From positions 1 to 32,753 of the forward strand of contig JAGVMA010000087.1 in assembly GCA_020054095.1 (NCBI GenBank): a stretch of DNA of 32,753 bases, given 5' to 3'. The position numbers and the translations under genes are program-made. Under the pieces are notes generated by a model, which was given only the letters and a program-made list of their open reading frames with translations, ran no database searches and was not told the DNA's origin. Position 1 is the first letter of the stretch. Every line of letters begins with the position of its first letter. Shown piece by piece: positions 1 to 10,100 of the stretch. The stretch comes from Bacteroidia bacterium (GTDB taxonomy: Bacteria > Bacteroidota > Bacteroidia > JADZBD01).

Positions 1-1
1 C

Positions 2-240
2 GATAGCGAAGACAGACCTAAGAAAAGATTTGGCGGTGGCGATAAACCGTTCGAGCGCAAGCCGTTCAGAAAATTTGATGGCGATAGCGAAGACAGACCC
101 AAGAAAAGATTTGGCGATAAACCGTTCGAGCGCAAGCCGTTCAGAAAATTTGATGGTGATAGCGAAGACAGGCCTAAGAAAAGATTTGAAGGAAAACCAT
201 TTGAACGTAAACCTTTTCACCGAAAAGGTAAAGGCAAAGG
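2..240 (+). repeat. Coding tandem repeat (periods 81 and 75 bp) in the pseudouridine synthase N-terminus
   Basis: The word gatagcgaagacag recurs at 2, 83 and 158, giving near-identical units of 81 and 75 bp and a third, decayed unit ending near 240. The 6-bp difference is an extra Gly-Gly in the first unit, so all units stay in frame. Each encodes roughly GDSEDRPKKRFGDKPFERK plus PFRKFD. The array continues off the left edge, so the copy number is unknown. Confidence 0.9.
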
Positions 241-985
241 ATTTGATGAAGTAAAAGTTGCCGATGGATTAGTGCGACTTAATAAATACATTGCCAATGC
301 CGGCATTTGCTCACGCAGAGAAGCCGATGATTTAATTACTTCGGGTGTTATAAAAGTGAATGGCGAGGTTGTAACCGAACTTGGTTACAAAGTGAAGATG
401 GATGATGTGGTGCGCTATGGTGACCAAACTTTAAAACTTGAAAAGCTGCAATACGTTTTACTCAATAAGCCGAAAGATTACATTACCACCATGGACGACC
501 CGCAAGAGCGCAGAAACGTGATGCAACTTTTGCATGGTGCTTGTCGTGAACGTGTTTACCCAGTAGGTAGATTAGACAGAAATACAACCGGGCTTTTGCT
601 ATTTACAAACGATGGCGAACTTACTAAGCGATTAACCCATCCGCGCTACGGCATAAAAAAAATATATCACGTGGTGCTCGATAAAAACGTAAAGCACGAT
701 GATTTTATGCAAATTAAAGATGGTGTTGAATTAGAAGATGGTCCTATAAAACCAGATGCGCTAGATTATGTGGGCGATGCTAAAAATGAAATAGGAATTG
801 AAATACACTCGGGCAAAAACCGAATAGTGCGCAGAATTTTTGAACACTTGGGCTATGATGTAATAAAATTAGACCGAGTTTATTTTGCCGGACTAACAAA
901 AAAAGACTTACCCCGTGGCGAATGGCGACACCTTTCTATCAAAGAAATAGGCATTTTAAAAATGATTCCGGCAGCCGCATTGTAA
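2..985 (+). CDS. rRNA pseudouridine synthase (RsuA/RluB family), 5' end outside window
   Basis: The enzyme isomerises a uridine in rRNA. The catalytic part begins about codon 90 with an S4-like RNA-binding domain (VRLNKYIANAGICSRREAD), followed by the synthase core with the signature GRLDRNTTGLLLFTNDG, whose Asp is the family nucleophile, and a late KNRIVRRIFEHLGY motif. A GTG at 272 could serve as a start, but the same frame stays open without a stop from base 2 and encodes a basic/acidic repeat (SEDRPKKRF, KPFERKPFRKFDG). I therefore read a longer protein whose true start lies upstream of the window. Such low-complexity basic tails are common on Bacteroidota members of this family and probably help bind RNA. 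Family assignment is secure; the exact rRNA site is unknown. The AsmA-like gene follows 79 bp downstream on the same strand. Confidence 0.9.
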   Translation, partial: DSEDRPKKRFGGGDKPFERKPFRKFDGDSEDRPKKRFGDKPFERKPFRKFDGDSEDRPKKRFEGKPFERKPFHRKGKGKGFDEVKVADGLVRLNKYIANAGICSRREADDLITSGVIKVNGEVVTELGYKVKMDDVVRYGDQTLKLEKLQYVLLNKPKDYITTMDDPQERRNVMQLLHGACRERVYPVGRLDRNTTGLLLFTNDGELTKRLTHPRYGIKKIYHVVLDKNVKHDDFMQIKDGVELEDGPIKPDALDYVGDAKNEIGIEIHSGKNRIVRRIFEHLGYDVIKLDRVYFAGLTKKDLPRGEWRHLSIKEIGILKMIPAAAL

Positions 986-1064
986 CCTTTATTCAACAGT
1001 TTGCGTTTAATAATTCAATTTTAAACACACGCAACATGTAAAATCATTACGCATTTTTGATGTA

Positions 1065-3761
1065 ATGGAAAATTTGCCCGAAACGCAAACCAATAACGAG
1101 AAACCCAAAAGCAGTTTTAATAAAACATTTCGCATTTTATGGCGTGTGTTAAAATACTGCTTTGTGGTTTTTATTATTTTGTTTCTGTGTGTAATCACAC
1201 TCGGCTGGATATATGGCGATAAAATAAAACAATATGCCATAGATGAACTGAATAAAAACTTAAATACACAGGTATTTATTAACCCCGATGATATTGATTT
1301 TACAATTATTAAAAATTTCCCGTTAGCTGCCGTTGAGTTTAGGAACATAAAGGCGCTCGAAGCAGTTAATTACAGGAAAAAAGACACACTGCTTAATGCC
1401 AAGTTGGTTTCGTTTCAGTTTAATGTGTGGGATATTTTTAATGAAAACTACACCATAAAAAAATTGCAGATACAAGAGGCTGCCGTTAATCTTAAAATAT
1501 TCAAGTCGGGGAAAAATAATTATGAATTTCTGAAAGCTGATACTGCAACAAGTAATGATTCGGCCAAGTTTGCTTTCGCGCTCGATGAAATAAATATATT
1601 TAATACCTCTGTTTTGTTTAATGATTATAAAAACGATGTGAGCATTGGCGGCAACTTAATAGAATCAAATTTATCGCTGCTGATAAATGGCAATAGTTAT
1701 GATGCCGATATTGAATCGGGTGTTTTTGTAAATATGATAAAAGCAGATAGCATTAACTATTTATCTGAAAAGAAACTGACTGCGAGTTTTAAATTAAATG
1801 TGGATGATGAAAACGATGTTTATACTTTTAAAAACATTTACGCAAGCATTGAAAAACTAAACTTACATACAAGCGGAAAAATTGTACAAAGTGAAAAAGG
1901 AACTGATTTTGATTTGGCTATTGAAGGAAAAGATTTATCCATACAATCGGTTTTATCATTGCTGCCTGCAAAATATAAAACCGATATAGCTGACTATTAC
2001 AGCGAAGGAAATTTTTACCTCAAATCAGAAATAAAAGGATTGCTATCAGAGAAAGCAGAACCTATTTTTAGCTGTGTATTTGGCGTAAACAATGGCAGCA
2101 TCAGCCACCCCAAAACAGCTGTTAGCGTAAGTAATTTAAACTTAACAGGTAGTTACAGCACTAAATCTTTAAAAGAAAAATTACCAGAACTGGTTGTAAA
2201 AGACATTTCGGCAACTCTTGGGAAAGGGAAAATTAATGGTGCGTTTTCGCTAACCGGAAATAATAATCCTTATTTAACTGCAAAAGCTAAAGGCGAAATT
2301 AGTTTAACAGACCTAAAGCAGCTACTGCAAATTGACACCATTGAAACTATAACCGGAGATTTAAAAGTAGATGCCATTTATAACGGTAATATAAAAGCAC
2401 TAAAAAAATACGTTGAATCTGATTTGAGCAATAATCAAACTTCGGGCGAAATGAGTTTAAATAATGTGGCAATAAAATGGAAAAAAAATCCAATTGAGTG
2501 GACTAATATAAATGGTGATTTCTATTTTAAAAACAACGACATAGGCATAAATAGTTTTACCGGCAGTATTTCTAACAGCGATTTTGAACTAAAAGGAACA
2601 TTTAAAAATGCGTTGGCTTACGCGCTCACGAGCAATTCTGCATTACTTGTAAATGCCGAGTTAAATTCTAAAAAAATTGATCTGAATGAGTTGCTTGCCG
2701 ATAAAACTAATTCCGGCACAAGCGCATATACCTTAGTTCTGCCCGAGAATATAGACTTTAATCTTAACTGCAATATAACTGAAATGGTTTTCAGAAAATT
2801 CAAAGCAACAGCTATTTCAGGTGCTTTTAAAATGAAAGACAAAAAAATAATTGCCGACCCATTACAATTCAGAACAATGCAAGGTGGGATAAAAACATCA
2901 CTAATGATAGATGCAACTAATGCCGAAAAAATATTAATTACATGCGATGCCTCAATTGATAATTTAAACGTGAATAAAATTTTTTACTCGTTTGAAAATT
3001 TTGGGCAAACGTACTTGGAAGACAAACATATCAAAGGCGTTGCAACCGCAAACATTCAATTTGCATCGGTGTGGAGTAACCGATTAGAAATTGACATGGA
3101 TAAGATATACGCCTTGTGCGATGTTACCATTGAGCAAGGGGAGCTTGTCAGTTTTTCGCCATTTGTTGAAATTGCCGATGACATAAAAAAAGATATTTTG
3201 ATGCGGCAGTTTATTGAAGTGGATGAGTTCAGCAAAAAAATGCAACACATAAAATTTTCTTCTTTAAAAAATCAAATAGAAATTAAGAAACAGAAAATTA
3301 CATTTTCACCCATGCTTATTAAATCATCGGCAATGAATATTGACTTTAGCGGCTGGCACAGTTTTAAAAACGAGATTGATTACCATTTTAGCTTTCTGCT
3401 TTCAGAGGTATTTACAAAAGGTGAAAAAAAACGTAAGGAGCAAAACAAAGAGTTTGGCGAAGAGGAAAATGATGGCATCGGGAAAGTATTGTATTATACA
3501 ATGACCGGAACGGTTGATAACCCTATTTTCAAAAAAGATTATAAAACACAAAAAGAGAAACGTAAAGAAGAAGTTAAAAAGGAGAAGCAAAACTTAAAGC
3601 AAATACTAAAAGATGAGTTTGGCTGGTTTAAAAAAGATACTACATTAAAAAACTCAAACAACCAAAATAACGATAAGCAAGACAGCAAAAGCCCTAATGG
3701 CAACAAGTTTATAATTAATTGGGACGATAAAAAAGAAGATAAGCAAGAAGATGATTTTTAA
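1065..3761 (+). CDS. AsmA-like inner-membrane-anchored protein
   Basis: The 898-aa protein has a short cytoplasmic N-terminus and one membrane helix at about residues 27-48 (FVVFIILFLCVITLGWIYG). After it comes the AsmA-type opening (IKQYAIDELNKNLNTQVFI, then FPLAAVEFRNIKA), and a long beta-rich periplasmic region. The last about 100 residues are a Lys/Glu/Asp/Asn-rich tail. AsmA-like proteins are linked to outer-membrane biogenesis and bridge-like lipid transport; that role is known for the family and only inferred here. The start ATG at 1065 directly precedes the hydrophilic leader and helix, which supports it. The gene points toward the OmpA-family gene (convergent, 173 bp between them). 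No lipoprotein cysteine is seen. Confidence 0.82.
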   Translation: MENLPETQTNNEKPKSSFNKTFRILWRVLKYCFVVFIILFLCVITLGWIYGDKIKQYAIDELNKNLNTQVFINPDDIDFTIIKNFPLAAVEFRNIKALEAVNYRKKDTLLNAKLVSFQFNVWDIFNENYTIKKLQIQEAAVNLKIFKSGKNNYEFLKADTATSNDSAKFAFALDEINIFNTSVLFNDYKNDVSIGGNLIESNLSLLINGNSYDADIESGVFVNMIKADSINYLSEKKLTASFKLNVDDENDVYTFKNIYASIEKLNLHTSGKIVQSEKGTDFDLAIEGKDLSIQSVLSLLPAKYKTDIADYYSEGNFYLKSEIKGLLSEKAEPIFSCVFGVNNGSISHPKTAVSVSNLNLTGSYSTKSLKEKLPELVVKDISATLGKGKINGAFSLTGNNNPYLTAKAKGEISLTDLKQLLQIDTIETITGDLKVDAIYNGNIKALKKYVESDLSNNQTSGEMSLNNVAIKWKKNPIEWTNINGDFYFKNNDIGINSFTGSISNSDFELKGTFKNALAYALTSNSALLVNAELNSKKIDLNELLADKTNSGTSAYTLVLPENIDFNLNCNITEMVFRKFKATAISGAFKMKDKKIIADPLQFRTMQGGIKTSLMIDATNAEKILITCDASIDNLNVNKIFYSFENFGQTYLEDKHIKGVATANIQFASVWSNRLEIDMDKIYALCDVTIEQGELVSFSPFVEIADDIKKDILMRQFIEVDEFSKKMQHIKFSSLKNQIEIKKQKITFSPMLIKSSAMNIDFSGWHSFKNEIDYHFSFLLSEVFTKGEKKRKEQNKEFGEEENDGIGKVLYYTMTGTVDNPIFKKDYKTQKEKRKEEVKKEKQNLKQILKDEFGWFKKDTTLKNSNNQNNDKQDSKSPNGNKFIINWDDKKEDKQEDDF

Positions 3762-3851
3762 TTTTCAGTGATTTTTATACTTCCCGAATGATAAGATTGA
3801 CTAATTTTTGATTTGCCAAAAACAATTACCATAACATACATTTGGACATTA

Positions 3852-3930
3852 CTTGCAATCGCAAGAGTTTTGGGGTAAGGGTGTACCAGTGGAATCAGAT
3901 GGGGAGATTTGTTTCATTGGTCCCCAAAAC
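3852..3930. other. Structured convergent intergenic region (possible bidirectional 3' end)
   Basis: Between the converging AsmA-like and OmpA-family genes lies an exact 9-bp inverted repeat, gttttgggg (3867-3875) and ccccaaaac (3922-3930). Directly inside the right arm a second helix pairs accagtggaa (3885-3894) with tttcattggt (3912-3921), including two G-U pairs. A small hairpin cttgc-aatc-gcaag sits at 3852-3865. On the plus strand a T5 follows at about 3932. The element may stabilise or terminate transcripts from both sides; the long loop is not typical of an intrinsic terminator. Confidence 0.45.
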
Positions 3931-3934
3931 ATTT

Positions 3935-6127
3935 TTACTCTGGCTTTTTCTTGTTTTTCGGATTTTTAATATCGTCCTCTTTCACCACGATAAATGCTGT
4001 GCGCCTGTTTTTCTGATGGGCTGCTTCCTGCTCTTCTTTCGTTTTTAGTGCAGTTATGTACTTTTCTGTGAGCGTGGCTATTATATTTCCATTAGCATCT
4101 TTCAACTCTATTGGCTGTTTTTCACCATATCCTTCCGACATTAATCGGGCTGGGTCAATGCCTTTTTCAATCAAATAATCAACACACGACTTAGCGCGCT
4201 CTTTCGACAGGCGCTCGTTGTAGTCATCGCTACCCCTAAAATCTGTATGTGAGTTAATTTGAATATATATTTGATTATTAAGTGTTAAATAGTTTGCCAA
4301 ATCATCCAATATTTTTTTCGACTCTGGGCGAAGTGTCGCTTTATCGAAATCGTACTCAATACCAGGAATAACAATTTCACCTGCCGGAATTTTAGATAAG
4401 AAAAAGTCTTGCGTAAAGTTTTCCGATTCGGTTTTTCCTTTTGTTGAAACAGAAGCTGCATCACCAAAATATTTATTTTTTTGCGCTTTTATGTATAATT
4501 CTAATTCATCGCGCAATGGAGTAAAGTAATACCCTTTATCATCAGTAGTGATGAAAAACGGTTGCAAATCGCCCGAAACATCTTTAAATGTTAAAAGTGC
4601 ATTTGGAATTGGTTTATTGGTTTCTCGGTCATACACATATCCGCTAAGTGAAAAATTAAGCGGCTCTTTATCTACAGAATATACTTTGTAGCAATACATT
4701 GGCGTTTCACCACAATCTTTGCACGGCTCTCTGTCTGAGCTGTAATATGCCAAGCGCTGATCGTTTTGTATTACAAAATATGCATCGTCTTTACTGGAAT
4801 TGATGGGCGATTTAATATTTAACGGAGTTGACCAAATGGTGTCAGCATCTACTTCGTTGTACTCATCATCGTTGTATGATTTGTAAATATCTAATCCGCC
4901 AAAACCAACATGTCCATCTGAGCTGAAATAGATTGTTTTGGTTTTATAATGATAGAATGGTGCAATTTCGTTTTCGGGAGTGTTTACTTTAGGACCTAAA
5001 TTATATACTTGCCCTACGTTTCCAAACTCGTCAATATCGCAATACCAAATATCCATTTTGCCCTTTCCACCCGGACGATTGGAAGAAAAATAAAGTTTTG
5101 TTCCATCAAACGATAAGTTAGGATGCATTGATTTATATCCATCAATATTCACACCCTGCAGCATCATTGGAATAAGCCATTTACCATTTAAATACTTACT
5201 CACATATATTTTGCAGTCTGATGGATTTTGTGAATTGTATCGGGTAAAAAAGAACAAATCTTTATTTAACGATAAACAGCCGGCTACTTCGTTAAAAGGG
5301 GTATTAAGCGGGTCGCCAAAATTTTTAACATTCGTAAAAGTTTCGCCTGTTTTATTTCCGGTATAAATATCTATTACGCTAAGCGGATTATCTATTTTGG
5401 AATCGGTTACTTTGTTGCCTTTGCGGGCAGACGAGAACATCACATCTAAATTATCGCCAAAAAAATTAAGTCCAAAACTTGAAACTCCGGCATTTACGGT
5501 TGAATCTAAGATATGAACGGTTTGACCTTTTTTCACACTATTCGAATCAACAGCGTAATAGCAACTTAAAGCACCTTTTAGCGCAAGTTTATATAAAGGT
5601 GTTTCTGATTTTGTTGAGTCTTTAGTATATGTTTCAAATAATTTTTTTGCGTCATCGTATTTTTTGTTTTGCATCAGACACACACCATAATAGTAAGGGT
5701 CGAAAGGAAATTCTTTGGTTATGCTCAATGCTGCTTTTGCATACCACATTTCTGCGTTATTATAATCTCGAGATAAACGATACGATTCTGCTATTTGATG
5801 AACCACATAGTTATAACGAATTGCAGATAAAAGGTTTTTACTGTTTTCAACCGAATCGAGTTTAATTTTTTTGTCATCAGTAGTTTTAGCACTATCTGCC
5901 GATGCTGAATCCATCATTGCGATAGATTTTGGCACATAAGGCAATGTATATTCTTTTGAGTTTGCTGTTTTGGGGTCAATTACACGTTGGTAATAATATG
6001 CTGCCGATGCATAATCTTCGTTCTTGAAGGCTTCATCAGCCCAATCTAACCATTCTTTGCGGCTTTGTGCAAAAACAGAAACAGCTAATAAAAATAAAAC
6101 GGCTACAGCTTGTAGTTTCTTCATCAT
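3935..6127 (-). CDS. OmpA-family protein with TPR, PD40-like propeller and carboxypeptidase-regulatory domain
   Basis: The 730-aa exported protein has a signal peptide ending near VFAQ. It continues with N-terminal TPR-like helices (WADEAFKNEDYASAAYYYQR and AEMWYAKAALS), then PD40/WD40-like blades (HPNLSFDGTKLYFSSNRPGG, KTIYFSSDGHVGFGGLDIY). A CarboxypepD_reg-like domain follows (LSGYVYDRETNKPIPNALL). The C-terminal OmpA domain, from about residue 583, has YDFDKATLRPESKKILDDLA, SHTDFRGSDDYNERLSKERA and the late NRR. This domain order matches T9SS PorE-type proteins, but there is no lipobox cysteine after the signal peptide, so it looks periplasmic rather than a lipoprotein. It overlaps the PorP/SprF gene by 4 bp, so the two are probably translationally coupled. 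Likely role: anchoring the outer-membrane partner to peptidoglycan. Confidence 0.88.
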   Translation of the reverse strand: MMKKLQAVAVLFLLAVSVFAQSRKEWLDWADEAFKNEDYASAAYYYQRVIDPKTANSKEYTLPYVPKSIAMMDSASADSAKTTDDKKIKLDSVENSKNLLSAIRYNYVVHQIAESYRLSRDYNNAEMWYAKAALSITKEFPFDPYYYGVCLMQNKKYDDAKKLFETYTKDSTKSETPLYKLALKGALSCYYAVDSNSVKKGQTVHILDSTVNAGVSSFGLNFFGDNLDVMFSSARKGNKVTDSKIDNPLSVIDIYTGNKTGETFTNVKNFGDPLNTPFNEVAGCLSLNKDLFFFTRYNSQNPSDCKIYVSKYLNGKWLIPMMLQGVNIDGYKSMHPNLSFDGTKLYFSSNRPGGKGKMDIWYCDIDEFGNVGQVYNLGPKVNTPENEIAPFYHYKTKTIYFSSDGHVGFGGLDIYKSYNDDEYNEVDADTIWSTPLNIKSPINSSKDDAYFVIQNDQRLAYYSSDREPCKDCGETPMYCYKVYSVDKEPLNFSLSGYVYDRETNKPIPNALLTFKDVSGDLQPFFITTDDKGYYFTPLRDELELYIKAQKNKYFGDAASVSTKGKTESENFTQDFFLSKIPAGEIVIPGIEYDFDKATLRPESKKILDDLANYLTLNNQIYIQINSHTDFRGSDDYNERLSKERAKSCVDYLIEKGIDPARLMSEGYGEKQPIELKDANGNIIATLTEKYITALKTKEEQEAAHQKNRRTAFIVVKEDDIKNPKNKKKPE

Positions 6128-7173
6128 AGTCTTGGGCAGTTAATAATTGGTGCTGGTTTCTTTCTTCTTGCAATATATGTTACTGATAGTTCAAAAGCGC
6201 CTCTACCACTGCTGTATGGCCGTAAAGTTGATGTGTTAATGTCATAACTGATGCGGTATTCAAATTTGCCGTATTTCAAGCCGGCTTCTATTAAAGCAGC
6301 GTCTTTCTCAAGCGTACCCGGTTTTGATTTTGCCAATGGACCCGATAAACGGAAGGTAGGCCCGAATATTAAATAAGCGTCAGATTCTTTCAAGTAATAA
6401 TGTGCTATTAAACCCATAGAGGTTTCTTTGGCGTTTCTTTGGCGCATTATTAAAATTTTAGGTAATAGCTGTATGGTTTTATTTATATAAATCTTGCATC
6501 CTAAATTAACGGTATGCTTTAATGGCAAGCGATTATTTTGCGAGTAGAAACTTTCTTTCGGGTAGTTTAAGTGCTGGATTGTGTATCCGATAAACGGATT
6601 AACTCGCGATTGTTCTTTACCATAATAGTATGTAAACCCAATATTTACATCGGGCATAAGAATACTATTGGTCCCAAAAACTTCACCAGAAGGTAATGTG
6701 TTATCAAAACCTCCACCGTTATTGTTAGAGTATTGAGTACCCCAAGTTAATTTATTTACGTTAACTGATTTTTGGATGATACCCAATTGTGCGCCCACTG
6801 AAAAGTGGTGATTATCTTGTTTGTCAACCGAAAAATCGTAAGCAGCTGATGCCAAAAAGCCAAATACGTTATAGTTTCCGGTTCCGGCACGATAATCCAT
6901 TATTTGACCACCAATGGAAAAATTTTTCAATGCCACATCACCCGAAACCAAAAAGGTTTGGAATGGATTGTTTACCAAAGACGACCATTGGGTGCGGTAT
7001 TGCCCGTGAATACGGTACCAGCCATCAAACAGGCCTGTGTTAGATGGGTTTAAGTTTAGTGCGGCAGCATCGTATTGCGAAAAGTGAAAATCTTGCGATT
7101 GTACTAATAATGCCGATATACTTAAAGAGGTAGTGAAAATTAACTTCTTTCCCTTAGCGTAAATTTTTTTCAT
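6124..7173 (-). CDS. PorP/SprF family T9SS-associated outer-membrane protein
   Basis: The 349-aa protein has an N-terminal signal sequence and then QDFHFSQYDAAALNLNPSNTGLFDG, the hallmark opening of PorP/SprF proteins (HFSQ near the N-terminus, then LNPSNTG). The rest is a beta-strand-rich barrel (WYRIHGQYRTQWSS, NFSIGGQIMDYRAG) ending with a conserved barrel strand (FELSVTYIARRK). In Flavobacterium, SprF is needed to secrete the type B cargo SprB, and homologues often sit beside type B cargo. That fits here, since the gene lies 22 bp downstream of such a cargo gene and overlaps the OmpA-family gene. The start ATG (7171-7173) directly precedes a basic, then hydrophobic, signal sequence. Confidence 0.9.
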   Translation of the reverse strand: MKKIYAKGKKLIFTTSLSISALLVQSQDFHFSQYDAAALNLNPSNTGLFDGWYRIHGQYRTQWSSLVNNPFQTFLVSGDVALKNFSIGGQIMDYRAGTGNYNVFGFLASAAYDFSVDKQDNHHFSVGAQLGIIQKSVNVNKLTWGTQYSNNNGGGFDNTLPSGEVFGTNSILMPDVNIGFTYYYGKEQSRVNPFIGYTIQHLNYPKESFYSQNNRLPLKHTVNLGCKIYINKTIQLLPKILIMRQRNAKETSMGLIAHYYLKESDAYLIFGPTFRLSGPLAKSKPGTLEKDAALIEAGLKYGKFEYRISYDINTSTLRPYSSGRGAFELSVTYIARRKKPAPIINCPRL

Positions 7174-7195
7174 AGTGTTTTTCTTCTCTCTTTCT

Positions 7196-10100
7196 TTATC
7201 TCATTAATGTTACATCGCCACTTAACTCGTGTGCCACATCATCTTCTGTGGTGGCTTGCAAGGTCCAAACATAAACGCCTATTGGCTGTAGTTTCCCGTC
7301 ACGGGTTCCGTCCCAGCCCAGATTTTGGCGAGTTGATGTAAATATTAATTCGCCCCAGTTGTTATAAATCCTAAACTCTAATTTTTTGTACGGCCCCCCG
7401 TAAACAAAAACTATATCGTTCACGCCATCACCATTAGGTGAAAATCCCGAAGGAACATCGGGCGGCATAGACACTACCACTTCTTTGTAAATGGTATCTA
7501 CACAGCCGTTGCTATCTGTTACAACTAGAATTACTGTATAAATTCCGCCAGCACCATAAGTATGTGTCGGGTTTTGAACAAATGAGGAGTCGCCATCGCC
7601 AAAATACCATTGCCATGATACTACGGGCGATGATAAATCTGTAAACGATATATTTTGACCTATTACAGCCGTATAGTCATCGGCATTAAAATTAGCCAGC
7701 GGTGTAGCAAAAATAGTTACCGGCAACGTAGCTGTTCCTACGCAACCTTGGTTTGAAATTACTGTTAATGTTACGCCATAGTTACCTCCACTTGCATAGC
7801 TATGCGATGGATTCTGAGTCGTGTTTCCGGTAGAGTTATCGCCAAAATTCCAGCTCCAGCTAACGGGTGTGCCGCCATTAACAAATGTAGAATCATAGAA
7901 CATCACTGCTTCGTTTTGGCAACCACCTATGTAACCGAAATCAACCACGGGAGGATAATAAACATTAACGGTATCAACTATTGTATCTCGGCAGCCATTG
8001 GTAGATGTAACCACAAGTGTTACTACATAAGGGCCAGGAGCTGTATAAACGTGTGATGGGTTTTGCAGTGTACTTATGTTGCTATCTCCAAAATTCCAGT
8101 TCCATGTTGTAATACTTCCCACGTTTGGGACTGATGTATCAGTAAATTGAACTGTATCATTAGGACAGGCGCTAACAGACGTAAACTGAGCAGTAGGTGA
8201 TGGAATTAAACGAATAAGGAATGTGTCTCTTTGTATTTGGCAGCCACCATTATTTCCTGAACTAAAGATTAACTGCACAAATCCCAAGTTAGCATCGTTT
8301 GTACCTGGTATATAGGTTGGATTAAGAATTGTGTTGCTTGGGTTAAATGTTCCATCTCCTAAAGTTGTCCACACTCCGGCACCTGTAGATGTGTTCACAT
8401 TTAATTGTATCCAATCACCGGAACATGCTGTATCAGACGCTAAAATGCTAACCGTAGGTGGGGCTGTAAAATAAATGGTGAGCGTATCTGATGATAACAA
8501 GCAATTCCCATTACCCGTTGTTGTTAGCACAATAGTAACAAAGCCCTGTGCTGTATCGGCATTACTTGGAATATAGCTCGTATTTAACGAGGTGTTATTA
8601 GGGTTAAACGTACCCGTTCCATTAATAGCATTCCACTGTCCGCCTGTAGCTACGGTTACCACGCCATTTAAGTTGATATAACCGGTGTCGCGGCAAACAT
8701 AAATTGTATCCGGACCCGCATCGGCTGTAGGGCCTGGGTAGAAAGTAATAACTATCGTGTCTGTATCGGCTGCACATAAACCATTACCTGTACTTATTAA
8801 AAGTAAAGTTGCCGACCCATTTGTTACTTCTTGTGGTGTAGGTGTATAAGTAGCATTAAGCGTGGTATTGTTAGGGTTAAATACACCTGCTCCTATCCAC
8901 ATACCGCCAGTAGCATTAAGCACGGTGCCGCCAAGTGGTACAGTTGGGTTATTTAAGCACGCTATTGTATCGAGCCCTGCATTTGAAATTGGACGTGGTT
9001 GTATATAAATTGTTTGAACCGAAGTATCTGTACATCCTGCTGAAGAAAAAGTATAGAGTGTTACCGTATAATTACCTCCTCCGGAATAAGGATGAGTTGG
9101 GTTTTGTAATGTGCTGCTTGTTAGATCACCAAAAGTCCAGCTCCAACCGGTTACGTTGTTGTTTAACGATACAGTAGAATTGTCTGTAAACTGAACCGAT
9201 GTGCCCGCACACACAGGAGCATTGTGTGTAAAAGAGGCATTTGTCCATGCGATAGCAATGGTATCCATTATTGTATCGGCACAAGGTGTACCGTAGTTAA
9301 CAATTAATGTTACGTAATATGGTCCCAACCCGGAATAAGTCCAAGCAGGTGGGTTAACCTGAGTAGAAGTATCATTTACGGACATCGGGTCTCCAAAATC
9401 CCATGAATAAGAAGTTGCAGGCGGGCTTGTAGTATTTGTAAATTGAACAGTTGATCCTGAACAATTTCCTAATGCCGTGAAACCCGGCTGTGCCAAAGGC
9501 GGACAGTATACTACGTTAAATTGGAAATCTCTTAATATCTCACCTATTTTTTGTCCATTTCTCCACTCTTCACATCTTATACCAACCACAAACTGACCTA
9601 TCTGCGGAGGATTATCATTTAAAAGACCTGTATTTGATATTGTGAGTGAGTTTGGAGGACCGCCCAACGCATTAGTAGGACCATAACCACCCACCCAAGT
9701 AATTGGTGTAAATGTACACACGTTACCAGGGAAAGTAGGTGCATTATTATTATGTGGCGTGTAAAGTGAATATACCAACGAATCGCCATCTATATCAGTA
9801 GCTGAATGATCAAAATTTAATGGATTGCCTTGGCAAACGAAAACCGGAGGGAAATTAGTCCACACAGGGCTGCTATTGGTTAACCAAATACTATTATCAG
9901 GAATATAAGTGTACCATGATTCGCCTGTGCTTAGCGGAGCAACCACGTTTTGCAAACTCGCATTGCGACAGCAATACTGGTAATATACGTGGTAACCTCC
10001 CGGGTTAGGAGGAAGATTATTAACTACGGCAGAGTATATTGCTTCTTGCAAACATATTCCCGGGTCAACTGCACAAGAGTCAATCTGCGGTTGCACATTA

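Noticed and set aside
30-254. A 74-aa frame overlapping the start of the window
   Set aside because: It is an out-of-frame shadow of the repeat tail of the pseudouridine synthase, whose own frame is open from base 2 into the catalytic domain.
3842-4048. 68-aa plus-strand frame at the convergent junction
   Set aside because: Most of it is antisense to the OmpA-family gene and the rest lies in the structured intergenic region; composition is not protein-like.
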